NCBI GenBank assembly: GCA_964620645.1
Contig: CAZUHU010000018.1
Span: 1 to 33,545 of the forward strand
DNA length: 33,545 nucleotides
Source: Bog-950 sp964620645
GTDB taxonomy: Bacteria > Bacteroidota > Bacteroidia > Chitinophagales > LD1
Reading direction: 5' to 3'
Shown here: positions 27,701 through 33,545 of the stretch, piece by piece
Numbering within the stretch: position 1 is the first letter of the stretch
How the letters are laid out: every line of letters starts with the position of its first letter
Program-made: the position numbers and the translations under genes
Notes under the pieces: model-generated
Told to the model about the DNA's origin: nothing
Databases searched by the model: none
The model's input: the letters and a program-made list of their open reading frames with translations, nothing else

Positions 27701-29731
27701 TGAACCGCAAGAGCAAGTGCAACAAGTACCGATATCGCCTCCGCCGCCGCCACCTCCGCCGCCGCCGCCAAAACCGTTATTACCGGCCGTTGCCTGACCT
27801 GCGGGAACATAGAATGGAGATGCTACGCCGGGTGTTGGAGGACGGATGCCTGCTGCAAATCCGCTACCGGCTGCACCGTTAGCACCTGTTTGACCGGGCG
27901 CTGCAGTGCAACCACTGGCATTGCAACCAAAAATATTACAGCCGCCGCCGCCACAGCTTCCGCCACCGCCACCGCCGCCTGCGCCGCCGTTACCGGCTAA
28001 ACCGGTGCCGCCGCTGCTGCCCTGGCCGTTACAGCCCTGGGTGCTACCGCTGCCTCCATTACCGCCACCACCGCCGCCACCGGCGCCACCGGCACCAGCC
28101 GGAGTAGTACCCGGAGCGCCCATAGCAGCATCGCCTGCGTATATCTTACAACGAACAATATCAAAACCGCTTGAGCCGTTAAGAGCCAATATGCCGTAGT
28201 TAGAGTAGCCTTTGTTGTTTGCAGTAATATCCGAAACATCTGTTGTTGTAATTACAAGGTCTTGTAATTCCCAGTTATCGTCGTTATCAGCAATAAAGCC
28301 CACGCGGTGTGCAACATCGCCGTTTATTACCTGCGAGCCGCTGCAAACCAATACTGTACTGTCAGCATTGGTTTTGGTCCATATGTTACCGCTTACTTTA
28401 TAGCCGCCTTCAATGGTTAGGTCATTTTCTAATTGTAAAGGCACCGTTTCGAAATATACGCCCGAAGCAATACGGATGTATTTGTGTCCACTTAACTGTG
28501 AAATAGCGTATGCTACTGATTTGTAAGGAAGGTCAGGCCCACCCGCATAGGTAGAGTCAACCCCGTAAGTTGCAACGTATGCAAAATCGCAGGTTGCTGA
28601 GCCTACAATTACCACGCAAACGTTTGCCTGAGCATCGGGTTGTGGGCAGTTATCATTATATGTTAAGTTAATATTATAGGTGCCCGGCGCTGTCGGGGCC
28701 GTCCAGGTAAACGTATTACCCGTGGCATTAGTTGGAGAACCTCCGCTGGCCCCCCAGGTATAACCCGTTAAGCCTACAGGTGCGCCCGCATTAGGCGGAG
28801 TAAGCACCCCTAAAACGTGCGTTGAACCCGGCAATACAGTGGAGCCGCAAATACCCGAAACGATATCAGGAGGTAAATCTCCCGGTGAACCCATCGGATT
28901 ATAGGTTACCACAGCGCAGTTAGAAGTTGTGGAGTTACTGGTAAAATCCTGGGTGCAGTTTGAAGTTACAATGCAACGGTATAAGCGGGTACCCGGAGTT
29001 TGTGGTGGGGTAAAAGTGGAAGCGTTTGCGCCTAACACATTTACCCAGCCTGTGCCGGGGCATGCTGTACTGTTGCTTACCTGCCACTGAAAGTTTTGGC
29101 CCATGTTCCAGCCATAAGGATCATTAGTAGCCGCCACCGCCAGCGTGGTGCTTGTGCCAAGGCAAAGATTGTTATTAGCCTGAGGCTGTATTGCAATGGT
29201 TGGCGCTGCATTAAATGACCAATAGAAAGAGTATTCAAAACGATAATCGCCGCACCAGGGGCCCCATACGGTGTGCCATTGGCAAGGCGAAAAGTTTCTG
29301 AAGTTTTCCGTTAAAAGGTTGTTGTTCTGGCAACGGCGGCTATCGCCATATACCGAAGGAAAACAGGTAAAAAAGTTGTACGACTCGTACGTACAGTTAT
29401 TATTTGAACAGCTTTTCTCAAACGCATCATCAAAACCAAGGGTAAAGGTTGTTGCGTTGGTATTAAGCACGTTCATTATCTGGTAGTCGGTTATATCCCA
29501 AAGGGTAAAGCCCATTTCGGCGTAGTGCCAGCAAAACGGACCATAATTGGTAGCACCGGTTCCGTTGTGGGTACCGCGTACTTTCCAGGTTGGGTCAGGG
29601 TCACCGCAGGCATTGCAATCGTTGTAAAAGTTACGTTCAAGGCGTGTAACGCGCACTTGCAGATTAACATTCTGCGCCCATGCCGAAAACAGCAGCCCGG
29701 CAAGGATTGCTGTTAGGTAGAGTTTTTTCAT
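24728..29731 (-). CDS. Glycine-rich beta-helix-like T9SS adhesin D (1,667 aa)
   Basis: ATG at 29731 to TAA at 24728. Residues 1-19 are a signal peptide cut before Gln20 (AWA-Q). Residues 20-175 are a unique head rich in Cys and aromatic residues. Ig-like segments lie at about 176-380. Residues about 385-530 (YAGGPDLPYKSVAYAIS, IASGVYFETV, LTIEGGY, YGILALNGSSGFDIVRCKI) look like the start of a right-handed parallel beta-helix (DUF1565/pectin-lyase-like). Residues about 535-785 are extremely Gly-rich. Three Ig-like repeats of about 88 residues (about 984-1249), three SprB modules (about 1250-1490), a linker and a T9SS type-B domain (FIPTAFTPQNNDKLNDYF ... GTITLMK) complete it. The start lies 9 nt after the lipocalin-like gene, indicating co-transcription. 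Its architecture differs from adhesins A-C. Surface location is well supported; binding target unknown. Confidence 0.95.
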   Translation of the reverse strand: MKKLYLTAILAGLLFSAWAQNVNLQVRVTRLERNFYNDCNACGDPDPTWKVRGTHNGTGATNYGPFCWHYAEMGFTLWDITDYQIMNVLNTNATTFTLGFDDAFEKSCSNNNCTYESYNFFTCFPSVYGDSRRCQNNNLLTENFRNFSPCQWHTVWGPWCGDYRFEYSFYWSFNAAPTIAIQPQANNNLCLGTSTTLAVAATNDPYGWNMGQNFQWQVSNSTACPGTGWVNVLGANASTFTPPQTPGTRLYRCIVTSNCTQDFTSNSTTSNCAVVTYNPMGSPGDLPPDIVSGICGSTVLPGSTHVLGVLTPPNAGAPVGLTGYTWGASGGSPTNATGNTFTWTAPTAPGTYNINLTYNDNCPQPDAQANVCVVIVGSATCDFAYVATYGVDSTYAGGPDLPYKSVAYAISQLSGHKYIRIASGVYFETVPLQLENDLTIEGGYKVSGNIWTKTNADSTVLVCSGSQVINGDVAHRVGFIADNDDNWELQDLVITTTDVSDITANNKGYSNYGILALNGSSGFDIVRCKIYAGDAAMGAPGTTPAGAGGAGGGGGGGNGGSGSTQGCNGQGSSGGTGLAGNGGAGGGGGGGSCGGGGCNIFGCNASGCTAAPGQTGANGAAGSGFAAGIRPPTPGVASPFYVPAGQATAGNNGFGGGGGGGGGGGDIGTCCTCSCGSGSPSGGTGGTGGGGGLPGDGGFGGGGSFGIYASGAGTQGSITTSSVNAGTFGTGGDGAAGQAGGTGANGANGVSHGGCDGGNGGNGGKGGNGGQGGRGQDGANGLSQNVVAVGGASITGSSTAVPNAYTIAINYQNSKACINSEIEMTKNSGVWTFPSGMSVVNDLRDYPAGFPVSSFNASSSPVKVYVTNPGVDYDLTVNGNQFAQYLKLADDNRALPVISSSSSTICIDGIDTLTATHWGSEVEYEWIVYQATNANSPLYQSTLPSPSINFFGFAPGIYNVRYRVRESCCGWSIPVFDTIRIAPLPTQFTVAGGGSYCPGDPGSIVTLSGSEPGVTYILYFAGTAVDTVIGTGSPIAFAPQTATGNYTVTAVRFADCEIAMFGAASIDIYPAPVAYNVSGSDTLCTQGGTTFATVTLSGSELGVSYQLIKNGSIPVGAALPGSTQSIQFTGISTPGIYTVVATNNTSGCKSTMNDSAVIFIAPPPTAYNVTGGGSYCNGDSGVVIGLSGSDTGTVYLLYQAGAVLSAPGVNGTGNPISFEKVGVGSFYKVKAISQFGCEAWMNDSAIVKVNPLPAINAVSVKDINCYGDADGQIVITASSTAPPLSYSIDSGATFVNTSTFSNLGTGSYYVVVKDANNCPLVYAANPAVVSQPSALSTQTQGKNPNCNGDHNGFAEVTAAGGTAPYQYAWNTNPPYTGYLLSNVQGNTLYIVTVTDNHGCVAIDSITLSEPSVVTINAIPANVKCFKGNDGTVTVTASGGSGNYTFFLNGVIQPDSIFTGLTAGLYTASVQDENGCLGAVSFTITEPQAFTVNAGPDLISVRGQTVTLNGSASSANGIIGYWWMPDVHLSCTACQVSNANPDSNQTYILMAMDGDSCVGYDSMNVIVKYKIDYFIPTAFTPQNNDKLNDYFEFEILGANNAEVSIFNRWGERVYYNAAQHNGIQNNGDAWDGTKDGKQLPPDTYVYQLKVKFFDSSEEDISGTITLMK
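25270..25985 (-). repeat. Three SprB modules of adhesin D
   Basis: Three diverged modules open with C-Y-G-D-A-D-G, C-N-G-D-H-N-G and C-F-K-G-N-D-G and close with V-x-D-x-N-x-C/G-C. They precede the linker and sorting domain, as in the larger paralogues. Confidence 0.8.
27385..28120 (-). repeat. Glycine-rich region of adhesin D
   Basis: About 250 residues contain several poly-Gly runs (up to 11 Gly near residues 655-665) and G-G-x or G-x-x series such as GGNGGNGGKGGNGGQGGRGQ. A cluster of four Cys near residues 670-675 is also present. On the plus strand this gives CCG/GCC-rich, locally high-GC DNA. The region interrupts the beta-helix-like part of the protein. Confidence 0.85.
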
Positions 29732-29740
29732 AAAAGCAGC

Positions 29741-30178
29741 TTATTTGGTAAGTGTATAGGTTTCTGTTACGCCAGCGTTTTGTAGAACCAGGGTTAGCGT
29801 TCCATTATTCAATGTAGCGGTTAATTCAACTTTCATAGTAGTGTTTTCGGGTTTTGGCTTTAAGGCGCCTTGCGGACCACTAACTTCATTAACTCTCTCG
29901 GCACTTAATACAAGCACGTTGCCGTTCAGCTTCCAAAACACTTCATCAGGGTTCATATTATCTTCATAACTCACTTTGCCATCAGCAGTAAATACAAGCG
30001 CTTTTTGATGTTCATGCAAATCGCACAAGTAGCATTTCCCTGCATTTTTACCGGCGCCGGAGTATTTAACATCTGTAATCTTCCAACTGCCTAAAAGGTC
30101 CTCAGAACGAACAGCTTGTTGAGCAAAAGATGCGATTGCCAGAATACAGAAAAGAAGGAGTGATGATATTTTTTTCAT
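29741..30178 (-). CDS. Lipocalin-like secreted protein (145 aa)
   Basis: The start chosen is ATG at 30178, giving MKKISSLLLFCILAIASFAQ, a signal peptide with Gln at the mature N-terminus. A longer frame from TTG at 30235 would bury the signal and is less likely. The mature protein opens with LLGSWKITDVKY (the G-x-W of lipocalin-like proteins), has C-Y-L-C, alternating beta-strand segments (ALVFTADGKVSY, FWKLNGNVLVLS) and the family-typical ending TLVLQN ... TYTLTK. Lipocalin-like domains of this kind are common periplasmic or secreted proteins in Bacteroidota with mostly unknown ligands. It ends 9 nt before adhesin D, so the two probably form an operon; a helper role for adhesin D is only a guess. 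Confidence 0.82.
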   Translation of the reverse strand: MKKISSLLLFCILAIASFAQQAVRSEDLLGSWKITDVKYSGAGKNAGKCYLCDLHEHQKALVFTADGKVSYEDNMNPDEVFWKLNGNVLVLSAERVNEVSGPQGALKPKPENTTMKVELTATLNNGTLTLVLQNAGVTETYTLTK

Positions 30179-30381
30179 AGCAGGTTGTTTATGCAAGTAA
30201 ACATAAGAAAAATAAGTTTCGGGAAAAGAAACCAACCGCTTGATTTTAATAAGGAATGCTAATGTTAAACTTAGGGTAAGATTTAAGACCTGATTTAGCC
30301 ATTTGAACAGCTTTTGCCGGTTCGAATTCGGCTTTTCAATTCAACCACATTTAGCAATGTTTAAACACGTAAGAAAAAGTA

Positions 30382-31113
30382 TTATCTTTTATTTTTATTT
30401 TTCCGGAGCAATTTTAAGGTGTGTTGTAAGGATTTTTTGCTTTCCCACGATTGATGCCCCGGTATTACATATGCCGGCTCCGGAAAAAAGCTTACGACAT
30501 TATTTATTGAAGTTGGCCATTCCTGCAGATTTGCCTCTGAAATGTTGCCCAGGTTACCGGCCTCGCAGCTTTTTACGAAACAACCGCCATACAAAATTTT
30601 CTGTTCGGGGAACCACACAACTATATTATCAACCGTATGCCCTGCACCCGGGTAATAGGTTTGAAAGCTATCACCGCCTATTCTAAAGGTGGTATCTTTA
30701 GTAAGTAAGAATTCAGCCCTCTTTTCTCCCTTAATTCCGCTTATGCTATCCGTTTTAAATGTGGTATAGGTTTTAATGCCCTGCTGCCGGTAATACTGCA
30801 GGCCTGCGGTGCGGTCCTCATGGTTATGGGTGGCAATTGCGCCAACCACCTTTACACCGTGTTTTAGCTGTATACTATCAAGCAAAGGTTGAAATTGGGT
30901 GGTATCCCAGGGAGTATCAAACATAAAAGCGCCCTCATCGGTAACTAAATACATACCATTTGCGGGAAAGGGCGTTTTACCATCCAACACCTGATATGTG
31001 GTATACACGTAAAAGTTACCGGTAAGGTGCGTTATCCGCAACAGCGGCAATTTGGCCGCATACAGCCCATTAAAGCCAAAAAGAAGGCACAGGAATACAA
31101 TTGACCGCAACAC
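30382..31113 (-). CDS. Subclass B1 metallo-beta-lactamase (243 aa)
   Basis: The predicted enzyme hydrolyses beta-lactams in the periplasm with two zinc ions. Visible motifs: D-T-P-W (66-69), H-N-H-E-D-R (His96, His98, Asp100), G-A-G-H-T (His159), G-G-C-F-V-K (Cys178, Lys181), E-A-G-N-L-G-N and I-P-G-H (His220). Together these give the full B1 set of zinc ligands (three His; Asp, Cys, His) and the Lys that contacts the substrate carboxylate. Residues 1-19 are a signal peptide (IVFLCLLFGFNGLYA). Length matches the family. The start must be non-ATG: no ATG lies in frame between the upstream stop at 31141-31143 and the signal peptide. GTG at 31113 is preferred over TTG at 31110. It is divergent from gyrB with 277 nt between and has no mobile element nearby, suggesting a resident chromosomal gene. 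Substrate range cannot be read from sequence. Confidence 0.92.
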   Translation of the reverse strand: MLRSIVFLCLLFGFNGLYAAKLPLLRITHLTGNFYVYTTYQVLDGKTPFPANGMYLVTDEGAFMFDTPWDTTQFQPLLDSIQLKHGVKVVGAIATHNHEDRTAGLQYYRQQGIKTYTTFKTDSISGIKGEKRAEFLLTKDTTFRIGGDSFQTYYPGAGHTVDNIVVWFPEQKILYGGCFVKSCEAGNLGNISEANLQEWPTSINNVVSFFPEPAYVIPGHQSWESKKSLQHTLKLLRKNKNKR

Positions 31114-31117
31114 AAGC

Positions 31118-31125
31118 CAAATGTA
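31118..31125 (-). promoter_or_regulatory. Candidate -7 element of the metallo-beta-lactamase gene
   Basis: The coding strand reads TACATTTG, an exact match to the Bacteroidota -7 consensus TAnnTTTG. It ends 4 nt before the GTG start, so transcription from it would begin at or inside the start region (leaderless). A -33 TTTG at normal spacing is absent; the nearest is about 35 nt away. Confidence 0.3.
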
Positions 31126-31377
31126 GAATTTAAGGTGGTTTTAATGCCTTAAAAACGCGGCAAATGTGCAGTATAAAAGTCCGCTTACTTTCTTACCAAC
31201 AATACGGCCTAAAAAATGGCTTGTAACACCCTCATTTTCAAGGGGCAAATATTCTATCAACACTTCACAAATTTTGGGGATAAAATAGCCGTAAAAACAA
31301 GGTAAAAAGGGCTTGATTTATTACATTCGCGCAGCCCTCAAAAGGCACACTATTTTTCACCTATTTTAAGTTCATTC

Positions 31378-31383
31378 AAGGAG
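31378..31383 (+). promoter_or_regulatory. Ribosome binding site of gyrB
   Basis: AAGGAG lies 7 nt before the ATG at 31391. It supports this start over the internal Met10 and is the only clear Shine-Dalgarno among the genes here. Confidence 0.8.
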
Positions 31384-31390
31384 CAACAAA

Positions 31391-33370
31391 ATGAGTCCGG
31401 AAACCGAAGGTTTAGTTATGGAAGAAACAGCGAAGAAGACAGAATATTCAGCGAGTAGTATACAGGTATTGGAAGGTTTAGAAGCTGTGCGTAAGCGCCC
31501 GGCCATGTACATAGGCGATACAGGCGTTAAAGGCCTGCACCACCTGGTTTATGAAGTGGTAGATAACAGTATTGACGAAGCACTTGCCGGCCACTGTAAA
31601 AACATTTTTGTAACCATCCATCCCGATAACTCAATATCCGTTAAGGATGATGGCCGTGGTATACCGGTTGATATACATGAAAAGGAAGGCGTAAGTGCCC
31701 TGCAGGTGGTAATGACCGTGCTGCACGCCGGTGGTAAGTTCGATAAGGACAGCTACAAGGTATCGGGCGGTTTGCACGGTGTGGGTGTTAGCTGTGTTAA
31801 CGCGCTCTCTACCCATTTAAAGGCCGAAGTACACCGCAACGGCAAAGTATATGTGCAGGAATACAGCGAAGGTAAACCTCTATATGCTGTTAAGGAAGCG
31901 GGCACTGCTACTGACCGTGGCACTACGGTTACCTTCCACCCGGATGGTTCAATATTCAACACCACAGTTTACAGTTTCGACACATTAGCGGCCCGTTTAC
32001 GCGAGTTAGCCTTCCTGAATAAGGGAATACACCTGACAATTACCGATGAGCGCGAAACGAACGCGGAAGGCCAACATCCTTCATCGCATTTTTACAGCGA
32101 AGGCGGTTTAATTGAGTTTGTAAAATACCTGGATAGCACCCGCGAATCATTAATTCCGGTTCCTATTCATGTGGAAGGTGCTCGCGATAACATAAGCGTT
32201 GAAGTGGCCCTGCAGTACAATACCAGCTATAACGAAAACGTGCATAGCTATGTAAACAACATCAATACCATTGAAGGGGGTACACACGTTGCCGGTTTCC
32301 GCCGCGCTTTAACCCGTACCTTTAAAGCCTTTGGTGAAAAGAACAAGCTGTTTGAAAAGGTGAAGGTGGAAGTAAGCGGCGATGATTTCCGCGAAGGTTT
32401 AACCTCCATAGTTTCAGTTAAAGTGCCTGAGCCGCAGTTTGAAGGCCAAACCAAAACCAAACTGGGCAACAACGAAGTTTCTGGTGTGGTAGAGCAAATT
32501 TTTGGCGAAGTACTGCAACACTACCTTGAGGAAAACCCCAAGCAGGCCAAGCTGATATTTGATAAGGTGGTGTTGGCTGCCACAGCACGCCATGCAGCGC
32601 GTAAAGCCCGCGAAATGGTGCAACGCAAAGGCGCTTTTAGCGGCGGTGGTTTACCCGGTAAACTGGCAGACTGCAGCAGCAAGAATCGCGATGAATCAGA
32701 GATCTTCTTAGTCGAAGGTGACTCAGCGGGTGGTACTGCCAAGCAGGGCCGCGACCGCAACTTCCAGGCTATTCTTCCGCTACGTGGTAAAATATTGAAC
32801 GTAGAGAAGGCCATGGAGCATAAGATTTACGAGAACGAAGAAATTCGTAATATGTTTACGGCGCTGGGTGTAAAAATCGGCACTCAAGAAGACAACAAAG
32901 CGCTTGACATAAGCAACCTGCGTTACAATAAGGTGATAATAATGTGTGATGCCGACGTTGACGGTAGCCACATTACTACGCTTATTCTTACCTTCTACTT
33001 CCGTTATATGAAGGAACTGGTTGAAGCCGGCCATATATATATTGCCCAACCACCGCTTTACTTAGTTAAGAAAGGTAAGGAAGGCATTTACTGCTGGAAC
33101 GATGCACAGCGCGAAGCAGCCACTAAAGAATTAGCCAAAGGTGGCAGCGAAGCCAGTGTAAACGTACAGCGTTACAAAGGCTTGGGTGAAATGAACGCCG
33201 AGCAACTTTGGGAAACTACCATGAACCCTAACACCCGTACTTTAAAGCAGGTAACTATTGAAAGCGCTGCCGAGGCAGATTACATCTTCAGTATGCTTAT
33301 GGGTGATGAAGTACCGCCGCGCCGCGAGTTTATTGAAAGCCATGCCAAGTTTGCGCGTATTGATGCGTAG
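31391..33370 (+). CDS. gyrB: DNA gyrase subunit B (659 aa)
   Basis: ATPase subunit of DNA gyrase, which introduces negative supercoils with GyrA. The GHKL ATPase domain shows E-V-V-D-N-S-I-D-E-A with catalytic Glu55 and Mg-binding Asn59, D-D-G-R-G-I-P (Asp86, Arg89) and S-G-G-L-H-G-V-G-V-S (about 125-134). The transducer domain follows. The TOPRIM domain has E-G-D-S-A-G-G (Glu442), P-L-R-G-K-I-L-N-V-E-K-A and D-A-D-V-D-G-S-H (Asp520, Asp522, Asp524). The C-terminal tail carries Q-R-Y-K-G-L-G-E-M. Length is normal for the phylum and lacks the large TOPRIM insertion of enterobacterial GyrB. GyrB rather than ParE is indicated by the tail and overall similarity. It is probably monocistronic: a strong terminator follows and the upstream gene is divergent. 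The frame is intact with all catalytic residues. Confidence 0.98.
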   Translation: MSPETEGLVMEETAKKTEYSASSIQVLEGLEAVRKRPAMYIGDTGVKGLHHLVYEVVDNSIDEALAGHCKNIFVTIHPDNSISVKDDGRGIPVDIHEKEGVSALQVVMTVLHAGGKFDKDSYKVSGGLHGVGVSCVNALSTHLKAEVHRNGKVYVQEYSEGKPLYAVKEAGTATDRGTTVTFHPDGSIFNTTVYSFDTLAARLRELAFLNKGIHLTITDERETNAEGQHPSSHFYSEGGLIEFVKYLDSTRESLIPVPIHVEGARDNISVEVALQYNTSYNENVHSYVNNINTIEGGTHVAGFRRALTRTFKAFGEKNKLFEKVKVEVSGDDFREGLTSIVSVKVPEPQFEGQTKTKLGNNEVSGVVEQIFGEVLQHYLEENPKQAKLIFDKVVLAATARHAARKAREMVQRKGAFSGGGLPGKLADCSSKNRDESEIFLVEGDSAGGTAKQGRDRNFQAILPLRGKILNVEKAMEHKIYENEEIRNMFTALGVKIGTQEDNKALDISNLRYNKVIIMCDADVDGSHITTLILTFYFRYMKELVEAGHIYIAQPPLYLVKKGKEGIYCWNDAQREAATKELAKGGSEASVNVQRYKGLGEMNAEQLWETTMNPNTRTLKQVTIESAAEADYIFSMLMGDEVPPRREFIESHAKFARIDA

Positions 33371-33415
33371 CAGAAACAGACGATAGCCATCAGAACTCAG
33401 ATAACAGACAAATAC

Positions 33416-33443
33416 AAAAGCCCTTCAGCAATGAGGGGCTTTT
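33416..33443 (+). terminator. Terminator of gyrB
   Basis: AAAAGCCCTTCA pairs with TGAGGGGCTTTT (12 bp, one G-U) around a GCAA tetraloop, followed by further Ts. It begins 46 nt after the stop codon. Confidence 0.93.
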
Positions 33444-33486
33444 TTGTTTTTAATCTATAAGCGTACACATGCACGCGTAGGCTAAT

Positions 33487-33545
33487 GTCCCCCTAACAGG
33501 GGGACGAGGAGACAACGAAACGCAGTGTAGTTGACGACGGAGGGG
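33487..33545. repeat. Hairpin-bearing, possibly dispersed sequence at the window edge
   Basis: A 7-bp hairpin (GTCCCCC, loop TAACA, GGGGGAC) is followed by purine-rich GACGAGGAGAC and ends in GACGACGGAGGGG at the last base. There is no T-tract, so it is not a terminator. It resembles the small GC-rich palindromic intergenic repeats seen in Bacteroidota drafts, but only one copy lies here, so repetition cannot be shown from this window. Confidence 0.4.

Larger units (their letters stand above)
31114..31390. other. Divergent intergenic region between metallo-beta-lactamase and gyrB
   Basis: 277 nt of AT-rich non-coding DNA should hold both promoters. Apart from the TACATTTG match for the lactamase and the gyrB ribosome binding site, I find only short dyads such as GGGCT ... 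AGCCC around 31309-31338. No small gene is evident. Confidence 0.5.

Noticed and set aside
27352..28506. Overlapping plus- and minus-strand open frames rich in Pro, Arg/His or Ala
   Set aside because: They are alternative-frame reflections of the GGN-codon region of adhesin D; none has a plausible start, signal or domain.
30179..30235. N-terminal extension of the lipocalin-like protein from TTG
   Set aside because: It would place 19 polar and aromatic residues ahead of a clear signal peptide; ATG at 30178 is the better start.
30311..30335. GCCG ... CGGC dyad downstream of the lactamase as a terminator
   Set aside because: The stem is only 4 bp with a 9-nt loop and lacks a proper T-tract; too weak to call.
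30303..30686. Plus-strand 127-codon open frame antisense to the metallo-beta-lactamase
   Set aside because: It overlaps the conserved C-terminal half of the enzyme and shows no recognisable protein features.
30382..31390. Recent acquisition of the beta-lactamase on a mobile element
   Set aside because: No transposase, terminal repeats, integron site or compositional break is visible around it.

Overview
The window comes from a Bacteroidota chromosome. Four genes encode very large secreted proteins with signal peptides, SprB-type repeats and, where their ends are visible, a gliding-motility/type IX secretion (T9SS) type-B C-terminal domain. The gyrB product, the frequent Gln directly after signal cleavage and the scarcity of Shine-Dalgarno sequences agree with this. 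I cannot resolve the family; a gliding or surface-adhesive environmental lineage of the Chitinophagales/Sphingobacteriales kind would fit. A run of 100 Ns inside one repeat array shows that this is a scaffolded draft assembly.

Layout. (1) 1-7969, minus: adhesin A, cut at its C-terminus by the window edge and interrupted by the N gap. (2) 8105-18823, minus: adhesin B, 3,572 aa with six Ig-like units and 34 SprB modules. (3) 18908-23980, minus: adhesin C, 1,690 aa with 13 SprB modules. (4) 23981-24458: non-coding, followed by a 62-aa Cys-rich lipoprotein on the plus strand (24459-24647) that shares a perfect palindromic terminator with the converging fourth adhesin. (5) 24728-29731, minus: adhesin D, 1,667 aa, a beta-helix-like and glycine-rich protein with only three SprB modules; 9 nt upstream lies a small lipocalin-like secreted protein (29741-30178). 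(6) 30382-31113, minus: a complete subclass B1 metallo-beta-lactamase with a non-ATG start. (7) 31391-33370, plus: gyrB and its terminator, then a short hairpin-bearing sequence at the window edge. The four adhesin genes cover about 86% of the window.

How it fits together. The adhesins should cross the inner membrane by Sec, cross the outer membrane by T9SS through the type-B C-terminal domain, and act at the cell surface or in the medium in adhesion, gliding or biofilm. No T9SS machinery gene and no PorP/SprF-type partner is present here. Adhesins A, B and C are paralogues. They share a fixed five-module N-terminal set and a fixed eight-module C-terminal set of SprB repeats and differ in the centre: C has no central modules, B has 21, and A has an incompletely assembled number. 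In B the centre is built in a three-module (about 675 nt) register. I consider this modular, triplet-wise length variation the most interesting feature of the window. It also predicts how much sequence is missing at the N gap.
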